Assembly: GCF_023015865.1 (NCBI RefSeq)
Contig: NZ_JALKBC010000007.1
Location: 266,155 to 330,154, forward strand
Source: Arenibacter sp. F26102
GTDB taxonomy: Bacteria > Bacteroidota > Bacteroidia > Flavobacteriales > Flavobacteriaceae
Length of the DNA stretch: 64,000 bases
Direction of reading: 5' to 3'
A model generated the notes under the pieces. That model saw only the letters and a list, made by a program, of their open reading frames with translations. It ran no database searches and had not been told where the DNA came from. Both the position numbers and the translations under genes were made by a program. Of the stretch, positions 63,792 to 64,000 are shown one piece after another (position 1 is the stretch's first letter; the number at the start of each line of letters is the position of its first letter).

Positions 63792-64000
63792 AGTGTTATA
63801 GTTTAAATAATGGCCTCTCGATTGCAATTGCATGTTGTCAGACAGGCGCAGTCGGGGTTTGTCAGTTCGAGACCCAAGAAATTTTATTTTTCAAGCGGTA
63901 ATAATGACGTAAATTAGATTGTAATCTACCGAATTGCAAAATAATCGTAGTCGGAATAGTGTTATTTACCTGTGTTCGAGCATGATTTTCAAAAATTTGG
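63792..64000. other. Intergenic tail, nothing recognised
   Basis: 209 bases after era to the window edge. A GTTCGAGACC word resembles a tRNA T-arm, but no other tRNA arm can be folded around it. Confidence 0.4.

Noticed and set aside
63840..63890. GTTCGAGACC suggesting a tRNA T-arm
   Set aside because: No acceptor, D or anticodon arm can be folded around it.

Overview
The window reads as part of a chromosome of a marine-type member of the Bacteroidota, most likely Flavobacteriia. The evidence is two SusC/SusD pairs, each preceded by an ECF sigma factor and a FecR anti-sigma factor, DUF4974-type FecR tails, STN-domain TonB receptors, many lipoproteins, and promoters of the TTTG-N19/20-TAnnTTTG type. 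Naming a genus from this alone would be guesswork. No CRISPR array, complete insertion sequence or rRNA gene was seen.

Layout. (1) 1-3441: end of an RND efflux operon (inner-membrane pump, truncated by the window edge, then its outer-membrane channel). (2) 3644-5254: a sulfatase lipoprotein with an unusual structured promoter region. (3) 5371-10874, minus strand: two consecutive pairs of exported molybdenum hydroxylases (2Fe-2S subunit plus molybdopterin subunit). (4) 11172-33082: a large polysaccharide utilization locus (PUL 1): ECF sigma, FecR, SusC, SusD, a DUF5017 surface lipoprotein, a terminator, then a run of enzymes. These are a 647-aa toroid-like protein that may be the lyase, three or four esterases, GH105, a second GH88/105-type protein, a DUF4861 protein and a cytochrome c/PA14/beta-propeller lipoprotein. 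Two unsaturated-uronyl hydrolase-type enzymes plus several esterases point to an esterified, uronic-acid-rich glycan cut by a lyase; the exact substrate is not decided by the sequence. (5) 33301-35852, minus: a TPR histidine kinase and its response regulator, with a branched fold-back element upstream. (6) 36152-37996, minus: an orphan 614-aa protein with a PD-(D/E)XK nuclease-like end.

(7) 38352-45355: the second PUL core (ECF sigma, FecR, SusC, SusD). (8) 45834-57257: an accessory set reading as oxidative sugar metabolism outside the cytoplasm: a beta-propeller/cytochrome c protein, an MFS permease, a serine hydrolase, two ThuA-like proteins (plus a broken third copy), a YbhE-type lactonase, an SMP-30-like propeller, a CBM9/PKD protein and an exported acetolactate decarboxylase. 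The 49.2-53.7 kb part is visibly richer in G and C, contains duplicated leaders and looks acquired. (9) 57258-58932: a gene-poor stretch with a ribokinase-like fragment and fold-back repeats. (10) 58933-60246, minus: a Tat-exported acetyl-esterase-like hydrolase. (11) 60688-64000: core genome: initiator tRNA-Met with a clear promoter and terminator, an NhaC antiporter flanked by two copies of a three-stem repeat, and the GTPase Era.

Most functional calls rest on motifs and family resemblance read by eye; no database search was possible.
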